From the NCBI RefSeq assembly GCF_003589595.1, contig NW_020654748.1:4418017-4482016 (forward strand): a DNA stretch of 64,000 bases. Direction: 5' to 3'. The translations under genes were made by a program, and so were the position numbers. Below, one piece after another: positions 51,666-62,905 of the stretch; within the stretch, counting starts at the first letter, position 1, and each line of letters begins with the position of its first letter. The DNA comes from Hyposmocoma kahamanoa. Taxonomy: Eukaryota > Arthropoda > Insecta > Lepidoptera > Cosmopterigidae. The notes beneath the pieces are model-generated. The model was not told where the DNA came from and did no database searches. It worked only from the letters and a program-made list of their open reading frames with translations.

Positions 51666-52679
51666 CGCTTTAATAATTAAAATATTCAGTTTATTGAATA
51701 TCACTTTATTTTACTACCACGATATTCAATTATTTTTATTGTGAAATTATTCCACTAGTTGTTATCATAATTGTCACTATATTATCACCAGTTATTCCAC
51801 ATTACAAATGATATTATTTAGTCTGTCTCCTGGATTGTTTACATAATGTTTACTTGATCCCTTGATACATTAGACCTTTCTTTATTTCCGGTTTAAGATG
51901 ACCTTCGGCATGTCAATTCTCTTATCTGTACGTCACTCTATTTTAATAAAGTTGTTTAAAGATAATGTCATTTATGTTAAGAAACACAGTATTTTGTGAA
52001 AAAATAATGATAGGCATAACATAAATTAATAGTATAATACGATAGTAAACATGTAAAGCACTTATAAACAAATAAATAAATAATAGGAATTAAATTGAAC
52101 TGTCTGTTCCTAAGAAAGTCACAAATTCTTCTCTAATAAGATTCCGATGATATTCTGAATTTATTATTGTGAAACAAAAAATTATACTAAAGGTTTATTG
52201 TACATATAATTTATGCGTACTTGGATGACAAAATTCTATGATAGTGGCCCGTTTAACATAATGTGTATCGTACATGTAGCAAAACAATGTATATGTTTTA
52301 TGAAGTTTCTATTGGAGTATATTTGGTTCAATTAAAACACTGCTCAGATGCTTTGTGCACCATGAACTGCCATTCACCTTTAACTTTGTAATTATTTGTG
52401 AGCTTGCCTGGAAGAGATCGCTTTTTAACGATAATGCCTCCTACTGTACCTTTCACTGTTTTATTGTCACTGTTTTTATGTTGTGTGATCTATTCTATTT
52501 AGTTCTATAATCATCTCATCAGGTCATCTTGATATGATATTTCAAATAAATAATGTAATTTACTATAAATATGTACTAATGTTTCCTAGAGTTTCATAAC
52601 CTAGACCTATCATACTTCTTATTCTTTTTAGGGGCCTGCCTTACGAATGATGGATTAAGTTTAATCAATTCAAGTTTAT
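51666..52679. other. Mostly unassigned; LINE-end scraps
   Basis: 52130-52250 carries the acttggatgacaaaattc end of the LINE family seen at 3540-4290 (frames broken). 52385-52560 (gcctggaagagatcgctttt, taacgataatgcctcc) resembles a widespread lepidopteran LINE 3' untranslated segment. 51666-52129 has nothing recognised. Confidence 0.5.
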
Positions 52680-52768
52680 TTAACAAGTGACGGGATAAAC
52701 AAGTCATGCGCCTGGTGGTAAGCGACACGCATGTTCTTGACAGTTGCAATGCCACTCAGAGCATTTAA

Positions 52769-53140
52769 GAGTCGATACTATACTCAGCTTGAATTAAAAT
52801 TTTTCCCGTACTAACCGTCGAACGGCAGGCATACTGGCTTTATTTCTGTATTTATTTTTTCACAAACGAAATTGAAATCATTTGAAAAATGTATATCGTA
52901 TAGCATACGTATTTTATTTAATTCAGTTGATATTAAAAAAAATCATTGGTTTATGTAAAGTACCTATTGAATGCAGCGGTTTTTCTTGTAAAATGTCGAG
53001 GTAAGTTTGTGTTTTTTCTCGATCGTTAAAATTTTTAGAAATCGTGTCTTCACACCATATAGTAATCAGCGTAAATCCTCAATTTTACACTTTCACTGTA
53101 ATGTGGAATCAACCAATGGCATTTGAAGTTATATAGGGCC
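52769..53140 (+). mobile_element. Family K TTAA element, copy 2
   Basis: TTAA at 52765-52768 and 53141-53144, inside family A. Starts gagtcgatactatactcagc; inside aaaaatcattggtttatgta, gtacctattgaatgcagcgg, aaatgtcgaggtaagtttgt; ends atttgaagttatatagggcc. It is a clean TTAA insertion and non-coding. Confidence 0.88.
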
Positions 53141-53185
53141 TTAAATCGCAAAAATCTGAGAGACATACTTTAACAAGTGCCTGTA

Positions 53186-53766
53186 ATTTATTTAGAGATT
53201 CTTGTAGACAACATTTTAAAAACTTAAAAATATTAACCCTTCACTCTATGTACATATTAGAAATGGCAAAATTTATAAGAAAGCATAAGGAATTATTTAT
53301 TAGCGCTGTACCCTTTGAGACCATCCAGATACAAAAATAAGCTAAACCTACCACGAACTACTACGACTATCTATCAAAACAGTCCTTATTATAATGCTAT
53401 TAAAATTCATAATAAACTACCAGAGTACCTAAGAAATGAGACAAATGACGCAACTTTCATCAAAAATTTAAAAGAACTGCTAAATGAGAAATGTTATTAT
53501 GACCTAAATGAATATTATGCTGACAAATTTAATTAATTTTTAGTAAGTAATTTAATTAATTAGAATCAAATTGACATTTATTGTTTTGTTCATATTTTTA
53601 ATTATTATTAATATTATTATTGTGTACTTGACGATACTAAAATTGTAAATGTAATGTATAGTAATAGGGTGTTGCGACTAAGTGCCATACCCTTACAGGG
53701 TGTCATAGATGTCAATATTGTATGTACAAATGTGACTTGCATGAAAATAAATAAATAAATAAATAA
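53186..53766 (+). pseudogene. LINE reverse transcriptase C-terminus with 3' tail
   Basis: Frame 1 gives DSCRQHFKNLKILTLHSMYI, LEMAKFIRKHKELF. After a shift the 73-codon frame (53315-53536) gives LNLPRTTTTIYQNSPYYNAI, KIHNKLPEYLRNETNDATFI and NLKELLNEKCYYDLNEYYAD. This is the classic end of a jockey/CR1-like polyprotein (I-L-T-L-x-S-x-Y-I; R-T; S-P-x-Y-x-x-x-K-x-x-N-K-L-P; F-K-x-x-L-K-x-L-L; C-Y-Y). The 3' region ends in four AAAT units (to 53766). 5'-truncated, inserted into family A. Confidence 0.88.
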
Positions 53767-54164
53767 TTTGTGTCCAGAGTGCCACCAACACTTTTACTTG
53801 CCCCCTCTAAAACCGGAATACAATAATCGTGACATTACGACGACCTTTTTCACATGGTACTCTACTGCTACTAAACTGCAATTGGATTACCCATGAAACA
53901 AGAGTTTATTTGAATTTAAATTGAAAATACGTATCTAGGTTTCGGTAACGTAAACGTTGTAGTCCCTTGGTGTATATAATCCATTCTTCTCGAACATCGT
54001 GTATAAGAAATGATGTTGTGAAGTAACTTGAGCCGTTAGAGGCGGGTCTAATGGAGCGACATCCGAACCGCAGCTGTTTGCGATAAATGGTAGTTCTACG
54101 TTTGATTTCTCACTTATACTAGATTTCCCTTTGGAAATTTATTGATCGACGTGTTTTATTTCAT

Positions 54165-54213
54165 AATTTATACTTACATTACTGTTCTGCGTTGTCATTG
54201 TAATTTTAATGTG
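54165..54213 (+). repeat. Left member of an inverted pair (with 54706-54755)
   Basis: atacttacattactgttctg, cgttgtcattgtaatttta; the inverted partner at 54706-54755 is taaaattacaatgacaacac, agaagtaatgtaagtat. Family A copy 11 lies between them. Confidence 0.85.
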
Positions 54214-54342
54214 CAATAAACAATATTTCATTCATTCATTCACACATAATTTATTTATTTGTGTAGAAGTTGACAGCAATAAAATAAGTATAATTACACA
54301 GTGCCCGGCAAACATTAAGCAGCACGTCTACAAAAAGTGTTT

Positions 54343-54665
54343 TTTTTTTATAATATCAAGTGATGGGACGGACAAGTCCTGCGCCTGATGCGTTGGATGG
54401 AGACTTACACGTCTGTCCATAACAGTTGCAGTGACAATCAGAGCATTAAATCGCAAAGATCTGAGAGGCACTGCCACTGCGCCCGTCACCCTGAGACATA
54501 AGTTGACAAGTCCCGTGTGCCTGTAATTTCACCAGCACCCTCACCCTTCAAAACTGGAACATAGTATTGCTACATTACAGCTTGGCGGCAGAAATAGGTA
54601 AGGTAGCATAGCGTATAGCGTACTTCCCTGTACTCTTTCACAAGGAGCTCTATTGCTACTTAAAA
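54343..54665 (+). repeat. Family A repeat, copy 11 (full length)
   Basis: T-run, ataatatcaagtgatgggac, gtccataacagttgcagtga, gcattaaatcgcaaagatct, gacataagttgacaagtccc, gcctgtaatttcaccagcac, cttggcggcagaaataggta, ctctttcacaaggagctcta, ttgctact. It is the most complete copy. Confidence 0.93.
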
Positions 54666-54817
54666 GTAGTAGTCAGAGGACTAAATTAGACGTAACGTGT
54701 TTTATTTTTAATAATAATAAATAAAATTACAATGACAACACAGAAGTAATGTAAGTATCACAGAGTAAGCCAGTTTACCAAAGGCGGCCTTATTGCTAAG
54801 TAACAATTTCTTCCAGG

Positions 54818-54851
54818 AAACCTTATCTTCCAGGCAAGGAAGATAAGGTTT
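54818..54851. other. Perfect 14-bp hairpin, 6-nt loop
   Basis: aaaccttatcttcc, loop aggcaa, exact reverse complement. Confidence 0.95.
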
Positions 54852-54954
54852 ATTAGGTAGGTTTGTCTGTGGCGTAGTAGCTCTGAAACGATTGAAATGA
54901 TCTTGAAGCGTTTTTTTATTTGAAAGTTTGTTTAATCTTTTTAGCTAGGTTTCA

Positions 54955-55090
54955 TGAACATCAGCCCAGTTAGCAGTGACGATGGGCTCTGTAAAGTGTC
55001 CGAAACGTTAGTTTGTTTGTTGGTTATTTGAAAAAACAATTATCGTGATTTAGACTCGAATAATATTCATTTCCTGTGTTCTGAAAAATT
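54955..55090. repeat. Family C scrap
   Basis: gggctctgtaaagtgtccga, aacgttagtttgtttg, aaaaaacaattatcgtgatt, tcatttcctgtgt: the right arm of family C, diverged. Confidence 0.65.
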
Positions 55091-56159
55091 CGACCTGCTC
55101 AACTGTTTAAAGATTATCACCTTTTTTTCCAGTTAATGTGGGGATATCAGTCATAAAATTTTTAATTTTGTTTTTATTTTATATTATAATAAATAACAAA
55201 TGTAAAAGGACTTAGATGTCAAAATAATAAGAGAGTAAAAGGATTCGCGATAATAATATTTGAATAGCGAACTCACTTACGGACTTGCGTAGTATATTTA
55301 GCACGTTCTTTATAGTATTGAAATCGATAAACAGTCAGAAAGAAAAGCGGTAACTGTAGACATTTGCAATATTACGGACGTATCCTTGTAAAGTAAATGT
55401 CCATAAGCGGAATTTCCGAGAGTGGGACCTAATATTTTACGCCTCCGGTGCCTGTGTTTGCACAGGCTCTCCTTAACTTTCAATCCGGAACATAATAGTG
55501 TTGATTCCCAAGCGTTTAACTTCAAATACAGCCTGATATTCGGCGTGAAAAGTGAAATCCATAAACAGAAATATTTAAAATTGCAGGTGAACTTAAAAAT
55601 AAATAAATAAAATAAAAAATCAATCAAAAATTATAAAATGAAACGAAATTGAAATAAATTATTGTAAATTTAAATAAACTTAAGAGTTCCGGCTAGCACC
55701 TCCTCGTTCTAAAACTACCTTCTCATGTAAATTTAGCAGAAGAAACTACTCCAAAAATGGTTTTTTTAAGCAAGTTTTGGATTTGTATAATAAACACTTA
55801 AATAATATAGTTAGTTATTTCCGAGTTGTTCCTACATAGTTTTAAAAAGAAAGTAAGAGAAGTATTTTTTAATTTTTAAATCTAATTTGCATATAACAAT
55901 GAAAAAATTTTCGGGATTACTTTATAATCTAGTTTATTATGTTGTTGTATTTCAATATAGCCGAACCGTGAACTTACTCGCTAATTTCTTGTTTATGATT
56001 GTGGAGCTCCATGTCTATTTGTTCTAATCCATGTTTTTGTATCATTTACCTGTTTTATAACTGTTTGTTTCCCTCGAATAAAAAAAGAAAATGAAATAAA
56101 AGCTAAAAATAAAATTTAAATTGCAGGTACATGTAATAAAATAAGTTTGTAGTTTACTA
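55091..56159. other. Unassigned AT-rich DNA
   Basis: The 105- and 62-codon opposed frames at 55310-55627 have no features. Confidence 0.45.
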
Positions 56160-56410
56160 ATGTCTAAATCGATTGTCGCCATACTCGGTACCATAGCGGA
56201 CATGCTCATCACAATAGTGCCGGATATAGGGGCAATCTAGCCTTTAACCTATCATAGTCTGGACGATATTGGGGCTGGCCAGCCCTCTGTTCACCAGTGA
56301 CGGTCACCTTTTGCGCATGCATCGTTGTGTGGAAGCAGTCAATGCATGCCGTCGAGAACATACCCAAGGAGCTGTAGCCCCAACAACGCCCTAAACGCAT
56401 TGTTGTACTG
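56160..56410 (-). repeat. GC-richer unassigned block
   Basis: Distinct composition from its surroundings, with a 63-codon minus frame (56400-56209) that has no recognised motif. It may be an old LINE 3' segment. I cannot place it. Confidence 0.25.
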
Positions 56411-57010
56411 TACTCGGAGAAATGTGGACATTCTGAACGCTTGGGTGATTTTTGCGTTAGAATACTAGGCCTTTAATTTGGATAGTATGTCCTATGGGAT
56501 TCTTACGTCGCGTACAGCGGCAGTTATAAAAACAATGTTTGTGTAGTAAAAACGAGCGATTCGTTCAGTGTCCTGTTTAGTTTCTCGGGTTTGTCTCAGA
56601 GAAAAGTTTAAGGAGACTGGTATCATGACTGTGGCATCACAGTACATTTACTCAAATATTTTATATGCCCACAAAAATAAACATAATTTCATTAAGTAAG
56701 AAGATATGAATAATATTAAGTATACATCGTTTTTACAGTAACATTCCGGAGCTTATACTAAGATTATCATTTCCTAAGTTTGAAACTTACATCAAAAGTA
56801 TTTTAATTGAAAAATCATATCACACAATTGAAGACTACGTGTTAGATAAAGATGTGTGGAAGGACGACATAAGTCTACGTTCCGCACAAATGTGATTCAA
56901 AGTGCATTCCATAGCATTCAAGTTAATTTGAAAATAGCAATCCCTAGAGTTTCTTGCTCGTACTTCTCAGGGAACTCAACACAATGAACGAGCACTAGCT
57001 TAAAAAATGA
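56411..57010. other. Unassigned
   Basis: No gene or repeat recognised. Confidence 0.5.
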
Positions 57011-57018
57011 CGTCTTCC

Positions 57019-57381
57019 CTTAGAATAATAACGCATAGAAACCTAGCCCGCACACGCTAAGTGAGGCAAATTGAAGCGCGCCAAAAGGGCCTACACGAGC
57101 GGGCGGGCCATCAATGCTCAAGGTCAACTTGCACCGCGAACAGATCAAGAATTTTAGCTAAAAATGATGAAATGTGCGGTAAATGAGTGTAAAAATACGT
57201 CAGAAAAACATAAAATAGATACTAACATCACATTCCACAAGGAAGTAACGCGTTTCAACTTGTATTTTTATATAAATATTCACTAAAACCGAAAATCAAT
57301 CTACTACTAAAACTAGCCTACATGAATTTGATTTTTGCCTCACTTGTGACAGTTCGTTTGATGTGAAACTATCATTCTAAG
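57019..57381 (+). mobile_element. Family E element, copy 2, with 8-bp target duplication
   Basis: Starts cttagaataataacgca, ends catcattctaag-type. CGTCTTCC directly flanks both ends (57011-57018 and 57382-57389). Body: cctagcccgcacacgctaag, aggtcaacttgcaccgcgaa, aaatgatgaaatgtgcggta, aacatcacattccacaagga, gcctacatgaatttg, gtgacagttcgtttgatgtg. It is 363 bp without the extra segment of copy 1. The right terminus lacks about 15 bp present in copy 1, consistent with slippage between two tagaat words. Confidence 0.88.
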
Positions 57382-57389
57382 CGTCTTCC

Positions 57390-58278
57390 AGTGTAAAATT
57401 GTTAACCATAAGTAAAATAAATTATTATTTGACTTTGACTGCTACTCTGAGGCGATTTATGGAAAAAAGGTGTTATACACCTTTTAGGTGCCAAATACGC
57501 GATATATCGCCAACATTTGGTTCGATTTCCTGCGTCATAAATTTATTATTCTCATACATTCGTTTTATTCGTTTCTACATGCTACATGAAGTCTAAAAAC
57601 AGCAAATTGCGCAGATTTTTGCCTTTTCTTTGACACGGCTTTGCAATTATTTTATTTTAAACAGGATTTCATACTTTCTTATTTTTATTTGTTTTATGTT
57701 TGTTTGCACGGCACTATTTAATGAAGTTGAAAATGTTGCAAATCTTTGAAAGTAATAGGTACTTTAAAAAATAATATATATTGAAATATTCTTGAATTTA
57801 TTTTGTATACACGTACGTGTTTTCCTCTTGAAAGACTATAAAAGATAATTAAAGAACGACACGGTTTTTCTATAAGAATTCAAAATACTTTGTTATCTGT
57901 TTATCATAATAACGATAATTTTTTTAAATATACATATACGACGTAAATAAAATAACTTTTCCATCGAAACTGTAAGTTACTAATATTCATGCTAAAAGAA
58001 CGATGTATGTCTTAATAGTTTCGTACTAATCCCAAACTTAAACAAAGATATTCTTAACGTAGAATATAAAGCAAAAGAGAATGGTACTTTTATTTGAGTA
58101 GTCAGAGTTTGAGCTGAAGTTTGTAAAGTTATGGAGATCTATACTATGACCACATTCTTTTGACAGTTAAATTTTTGCAAAAAATAGGCTACTCAGCAAA
58201 TTTAAAAATGGCGGCTACAAATGTCATCGTCATACTACAAACACAATTATCTGAAATTTTTACAAATAATGACTTAAG
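57390..58278. other. Unassigned AT-rich DNA
   Basis: The frames of 60-65 codons have no features. Confidence 0.5.
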
Positions 58279-58325
58279 TATAGGAAAACGCGACATGCGA
58301 CATAATTATGTCGCGTTTTCCTATA
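58279..58325. other. Perfect 18-bp hairpin, 11-nt loop
   Basis: tataggaaaacgcgacat, loop gcgacataatt, exact reverse complement. It falls inside a small frame (58160-58345) that is therefore not called. Confidence 0.95.
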
Positions 58326-58404
58326 TTTATTATATGCTTAGGTAAAATGCAGGTAATAGTTTCAGTAAAAAAATATTATCTGGATCATCTGTTACGAATT
58401 AACG

Positions 58405-58490
58405 TAACAGTACAGTCCCTTGTGAAAGAGCTCATCCAGGGAAGTACTGCTACCTTGTTTATTTCTGCAGCCAAGCAATAATATAATATT
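58405..58490 (-). repeat. Family A repeat, copy 12 (partial)
   Basis: cagtcccttgtgaaagagct, catccagggaagtactgcta, ttctgcagccaagcaataat. Confidence 0.85.
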
Positions 58491-58534
58491 AATAATAGTT
58501 AACAATTTCACGGTTATGTTACTTCGTATCTTTA

Positions 58535-58640
58535 CGTCGTCATAAGGCTATCGCAGTCCACTTCTGGACATAGGCCTGTACACCATGTACATAATTTCGC
58601 TCGGTCCTCAAGCTTGTTGCATCCATCTTTACAACTATAT
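58535..58640 (-). pseudogene. RTE 3' end fragment
   Basis: On minus, gatggatgcaacaagcttga, ggaccgagcgaaatta, ggcctatgtccagaagtgga, ctgcgatagcc parallels 33154-33228 of the RTE (gatgcgacaagctgaggacc ... gcctatgtccagtagcggac, tgcgataggctgatg). It is a truncated, diverged copy. Confidence 0.85.
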
Positions 58641-59204
58641 TAAAATACTGAGCTACTCAAGAGAAAAGGACTGGGTATAAAAAAAAACACGTTACATTAT
58701 AATAACAGTTGTCGTAAAATCAGAACTGTCAGGTTTAATGAATAGAATAAGTAAGTTTTATTGTACCTTCGGGATACTATGTCTGCAAAACGAGGGGCCA
58801 AAGTCTGTAGAAAGTTTCGTTTGTATTGAAATGTTTCGGCGAGGTTTGTCCGCAGCCCTCGGCGCCACGACGCCGGCGGCTCTCCCTCAATGTTGCTCCT
58901 TTTTCCTTTTAGCTATCCGGAAAAAATCAACATCATATATTCATTATGTCCTTAATAAAATATCTTTGTTACCTTTTTCGGGATACCTGTTCGTGAAATG
59001 AAGTTTTGAAATAGCTTTTACATTTTAAGAGCCTTTTGTAAAGTTCAAGTAATTTCTGGGTAACGTCAGTTGTGTCGTTCGTATAAAATTTTAACATAGG
59101 TAAGTATAACGTTCTATTTTAATACTAACGACATTTTTAATTGAGAATCTTTTACTTTATTAATCCAGATCACTGCAGATACACTGTTAGGTTTACATAT
59201 ATGA
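58641..59204. other. Unassigned; small GC pocket
   Basis: The 87-codon frame at 58738-59001 includes a GC-rich middle (gccctcggcgccacgacgcc) followed by ttgctcctttttccttttag, a good splice-acceptor look-alike at 58892-58911. With no partner exon visible I do not call a gene. Confidence 0.35.
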
Positions 59205-59440
59205 CATGTACCCATATCCTCAAGATTTTTGTGTCTCTTCTTCTTTTTCTTCCTGTCCTTATCCCAGGCTAGGTGGGGTCGGGAAAACATGTATTTTTCT
59301 TCCACTCTCCCCTATCAGTCGTCATGTTTATACTCACACCTGTCTTATCCATATTATCTTTCACATCTTTTCTTTGGCCTTCCTTTCCCCTTGTATCCCT
59401 CCCGTATCCCTATCCCTTTCGTACATCATGGTATATTTGC
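59205..59440. repeat. CT-rich dispersed repeat
   Basis: ttcttctttttcttcctgtc, cttatcccaggctaggtggg, gtcgggaaaacatgtatttt, then a long strand-biased CT-rich tract. To my knowledge sequences of this type are highly repeated in Lepidoptera. The overlapping 84-, 110- and 63-codon frames come from the biased composition. Confidence 0.5.
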
Positions 59441-59877
59441 TAAATTTGCCTACTGGCCCACGTTTGAGCGTGTTCGCTTATAAAGGTAGAGTGACCATTG
59501 GCAAATCAATTGAAGGCCATCCAACCGTTCGGGGATGAACAGAACCCCCGGACCACGAGGTAAATGAGTCGCTTCATTTTTGTGTTCGAGTAAATCCCAT
59601 TCGTTTACTGGGAAAATATCGGAAGCATTTTCGACAATTTGCTTATTTATTTACGTAACAATTGTCATTGTGTTGAAAATAAAATAAACGTAACAACTCA
59701 GTACCTAAGAGAAAAAATAATAATAATGAAGAAATACAATGCCAAATTAAATGACCACAACTATGTTTAAATACAAATTCAACGTCAATTGCTTTTACTA
59801 ACGAACTCATAAACATGGCAAAATGATGAAAAATATAGCATATTAATGTACGAACATGATTTTTAAACTGCGAAGAC
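59441..59877. other. Unassigned
   Basis: No gene or repeat recognised. Confidence 0.5.
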
Positions 59878-60035
59878 AACCTCGGTGGCCCAACGGTTTG
59901 CACTGTGGACACTGGACTGGGCGATCCATTCATTTCGTTTTCATCTTGGTTTATGGTGGCAGTGCCCTTAACATCTTTGTAATTTAAAGCTCTGAGTGGC
60001 ATTGCAACTATTATGTCACTTGTTAATAAATATAA
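59878..60035. repeat. SINE head scrap and family A copy 13 (partial)
   Basis: 59878-59935 (acctcggtggcccaacggtt, tgcactgtggacactggact) resembles a SINE A-box region. 59955-60030 (ggcagtgcccttaacatctt, gctctgagtggcattgcaac, tgtcacttgttaata) is a family A end in reverse. Confidence 0.6.
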
Positions 60036-61460
60036 AAATGTGTTCTTGACTGTACAAATAAAAATAAAATATACCGGAGTAACATATTGCATTAAAAGAA
60101 ATTACAATCGTGTTAACATTAATGTAAATGATTCTGAATTTTCAAACGAAAAAACTCATTAAAGTTGAAAGCAATAAAGAGAAAACAGAACAGCAACATT
60201 GGTGCGAGAATTTGATATAAACTGCAATGTTAACTGCTTCAGAATTCAAGAGAGAAATTCCGATTGGGAGACAAGCTCTGTTTCATTACAGTGCCATCAC
60301 AGACACACTATAAATTAGTGTTATGTAGCAGTTAAATTTTTTCATGCACGTAAATAAACCGGTCTTAAATACTTAAGACTGAAAATTTATGGCTGGAATA
60401 ATACTTATCTAATAAATACAAGCAGTATTGTAGAATTATTTAATGCAACACACTGTGAATCAATCCCTACAATGTGCAGGTATTTTATTAATGTTAGCAT
60501 TGAGGTAGATATATTCCACCAATTTTTAAGAGCAATTATAACGTGTATGTAGGTTCATGATGCATTAATTTTAATTTTTTTTTGTAAATATTTAATCTAT
60601 GACTTCCTCTAAGTTCACATTTTTAAAATTTCGTGAAAAAACATTTTTAAATTGAAATATAACATTTAGTTGTATCTATTTCATTTCATGTACATGGTTT
60701 GTGAAGTCTTAGTGTGTCTTATATAAATAAAATAAAATCATAATTTTATTTTTAAACCGTAATGCTACCGTGGAGTTAGAAAGTATTTAATTTTTTTCTT
60801 CATTCAATTCACTTTGTATACGGTTATAACAGTTTCATATTTCTGTCTTGTAAAAGCGAATGTGGAGTCTTAGTGTCGCATAAGCACTTGATATTTTAAT
60901 AAATTCTGTTGCGCTGTTCTCAATTACGAACTGGAACACTCTTTTATTTTTATAACTACTGAATATAATGAACACTTTATGCAAAGTGGACATGATGATC
61001 ATATTTTATCGTTATGACTAATCGCATAGCATACACAAAAATACACAGTTGAATTAAGAACCTCATAACTTTTTTTTAAAGTCGTTTAATGAAAAGAGTT
61101 TAAAGATTGAGTTTTAGGAAGTTATAATTCATAGAAAAACAAGTCATACAACAGTTTACGGCACATTTTATATACAAATAGATCGGTGATGTACTTTGCT
61201 AAAACCATATTTTTTTATATTTACAAATACTAAAGTACATAGTGTATATACCACTGTCTTAACTATTGGCTAATCTATATTCCTAGTGCGAGAGACAGGG
61301 TATTATCGCTTCCCTGTATATTCTCTCTACAAACCGCCGTTTCTTCGTTAAAGTTATTAGCTTTTCACTCAGCTTCTGAGTCTATAAACAGGCACTTGTG
61401 CGATACTTTGTTATTAAAACTTTGAAACGTGTCATCACGGGTGAAAACGTGTCATAAGCC
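60036..61460. other. Unassigned AT-rich DNA
   Basis: 61030-61090 is a family J end in reverse (copy 7: acacagttgaattaagaacc, tcataacttttttttaaagt). Nothing else is recognised. Confidence 0.5.
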
Positions 61461-61772
61461 GCTTTACACGGACACTCTATCGCGCGTGATCAGGAGTGTA
61501 CAGCAGCGCAGTATTGTGCGCGATTGACCATTTGAAATTTTTTAAGCTAACGTCATTTCGCACGCGATTGCTCGTGTTTGTTTTTTGTTACAAAGGAAAA
61601 AACGTTCGCGTAAAGGATAATAGCTCAGGATAGATCGCGTGAAACTGGCGCGTGTTGGCGTGCACGATCGACGCATTCTCGAAATTTTTCCCTTTTTCTT
61701 CCAACGTCTTTACACGCGCGCTCAATCGCGCATGATTTGTGTTTCGGGCCCGATAGAGTACCTGTGTAAAGC
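61461..61772. mobile_element. GC-rich MITE with gctttacac ends
   Basis: The left end gctttacacggacactctat, cgcgcg is mirrored by the right cgatagagtacctgtgtaaagc. The interior is rich in gcgcgattg / caatcgcgc words, also in opposed orientation (61529 and 61722). No coding frame. The target duplication is not clear. Confidence 0.75.
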
Positions 61773-62905
61773 TCGCTAGTGAACGTGTTATGTTATAATG
61801 ACCTTTGTGTATTTTTTGAAACTTAGAAGTTCAAAAATCTTTATTTAAAATGCTATACAGTTAGATATACATAAATTAAGAATAAAATTAGCATAACAAA
61901 TGAGTCCATGAATCCGCTTCAGATTACCTAACAATGGAGTACATAAACCACGCTAATAATTTGCCTTAGCTTGTGAAGGGGTGCGTATTACACAATTTTA
62001 AACGATATACCGTTCATTTAATAAAATTTTTACTTGAACTAAACTCACTTCATGTATCTGAATTTTATTCTCGTTTGATATAATATTCACATTTTTATAA
62101 GAACATTTTTATATACAGCTCTTATTGTATAACAATCATTTCATATATTGTCAATTCGGATAATTTTTACGTGTTATAATATTAAGAGATTATATACTAT
62201 TTAGAAATAATAAGGCTTAACTCGACTCGCCGTGGTACTTGTCTGTTCGATACTAGAGTGTGATTTAAAAGCCATGGTGAGGAGAGAGAGAGAGCAGTCC
62301 TCTCCCGCTGTAACAAATCTTAGAATAATCGTACTTTCGTTGGTAATTATATTTTTTTGAGTGTAAAGTGTATAGCGCCACTTTCGTTTCTCGAGCAAGC
62401 GTGTCGCGGCAGCTCCCGGCGAATGCCAGAACCGAACTTGTTTACGTTTCCGAACATTCAGGACGTTCAGGGAACGTTTTCAGGTCGAATTATATTATAA
62501 TTAATATAATATTATATTAGGGATATCGTTTTTAGAAACTGAAATAAAAGAATTTTATACAATTACAAACAACATTTATTTAGCTATATATACGTACCAA
62601 AATCATATCATAATCAATATAATAAGTACATTAACAATTTTTTTTTAAATTTGAATTGTTAGATGAAATAAAAAAAAATTATGCTGGTGTTATATTGTCT
62701 GAGGCTTATAACTTACAATTGTTATTAAAAATGAGTGTCAGAGTGAATGATTCTTATCAATTTTCATTATTCGTTAAATGAATAAAATGTTATATTAAAT
62801 AAGTTTATATGAAATAATGCATTTTTCAATTATGCTTTATATTTATAATATTTATATGATATATTACACACCCCTCGTAAAAAATATAAAGATAACAAAG
62901 ACATT
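61773..62905. other. Unassigned AT-rich DNA
   Basis: 62485-62518 is an AT palindrome-like stretch. 62285-62299 is a short GA run. The 65-codon minus frame at 62201-62398 has no features. Confidence 0.45.

Larger units (their letters stand above)
52680..53890 (+). repeat. Family A repeat, copy 10, carrying two insertions
   Basis: Pieces: 52680-52764 (acaagtgacgggataaacaa, gtggtaagcgacacgcatgt, gcaatgccactcagagc), 53141-53185 (ttaaatcgcaaaaatctgag, agtgcctgtaattt) and about 53770-53890 (ccctctaaaaccggaataca, ggtactctactgctacta). The breaks hold family K copy 2 and a LINE 3' end. Family A copy 11 at 54343 shows the uninterrupted cagagcattaaatcgc. Confidence 0.88.

Noticed and set aside
58738..59001. 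87-codon frame with a GC-rich middle and splice-acceptor-like tract
   Set aside because: No partner exon, no recognised domain and AT-rich ends; chance not excluded.
59206..59538. Serine/proline-rich 110-codon frame
   Set aside because: Product of a CT-biased dispersed repeat; overlapping frames in other phases are equally open.
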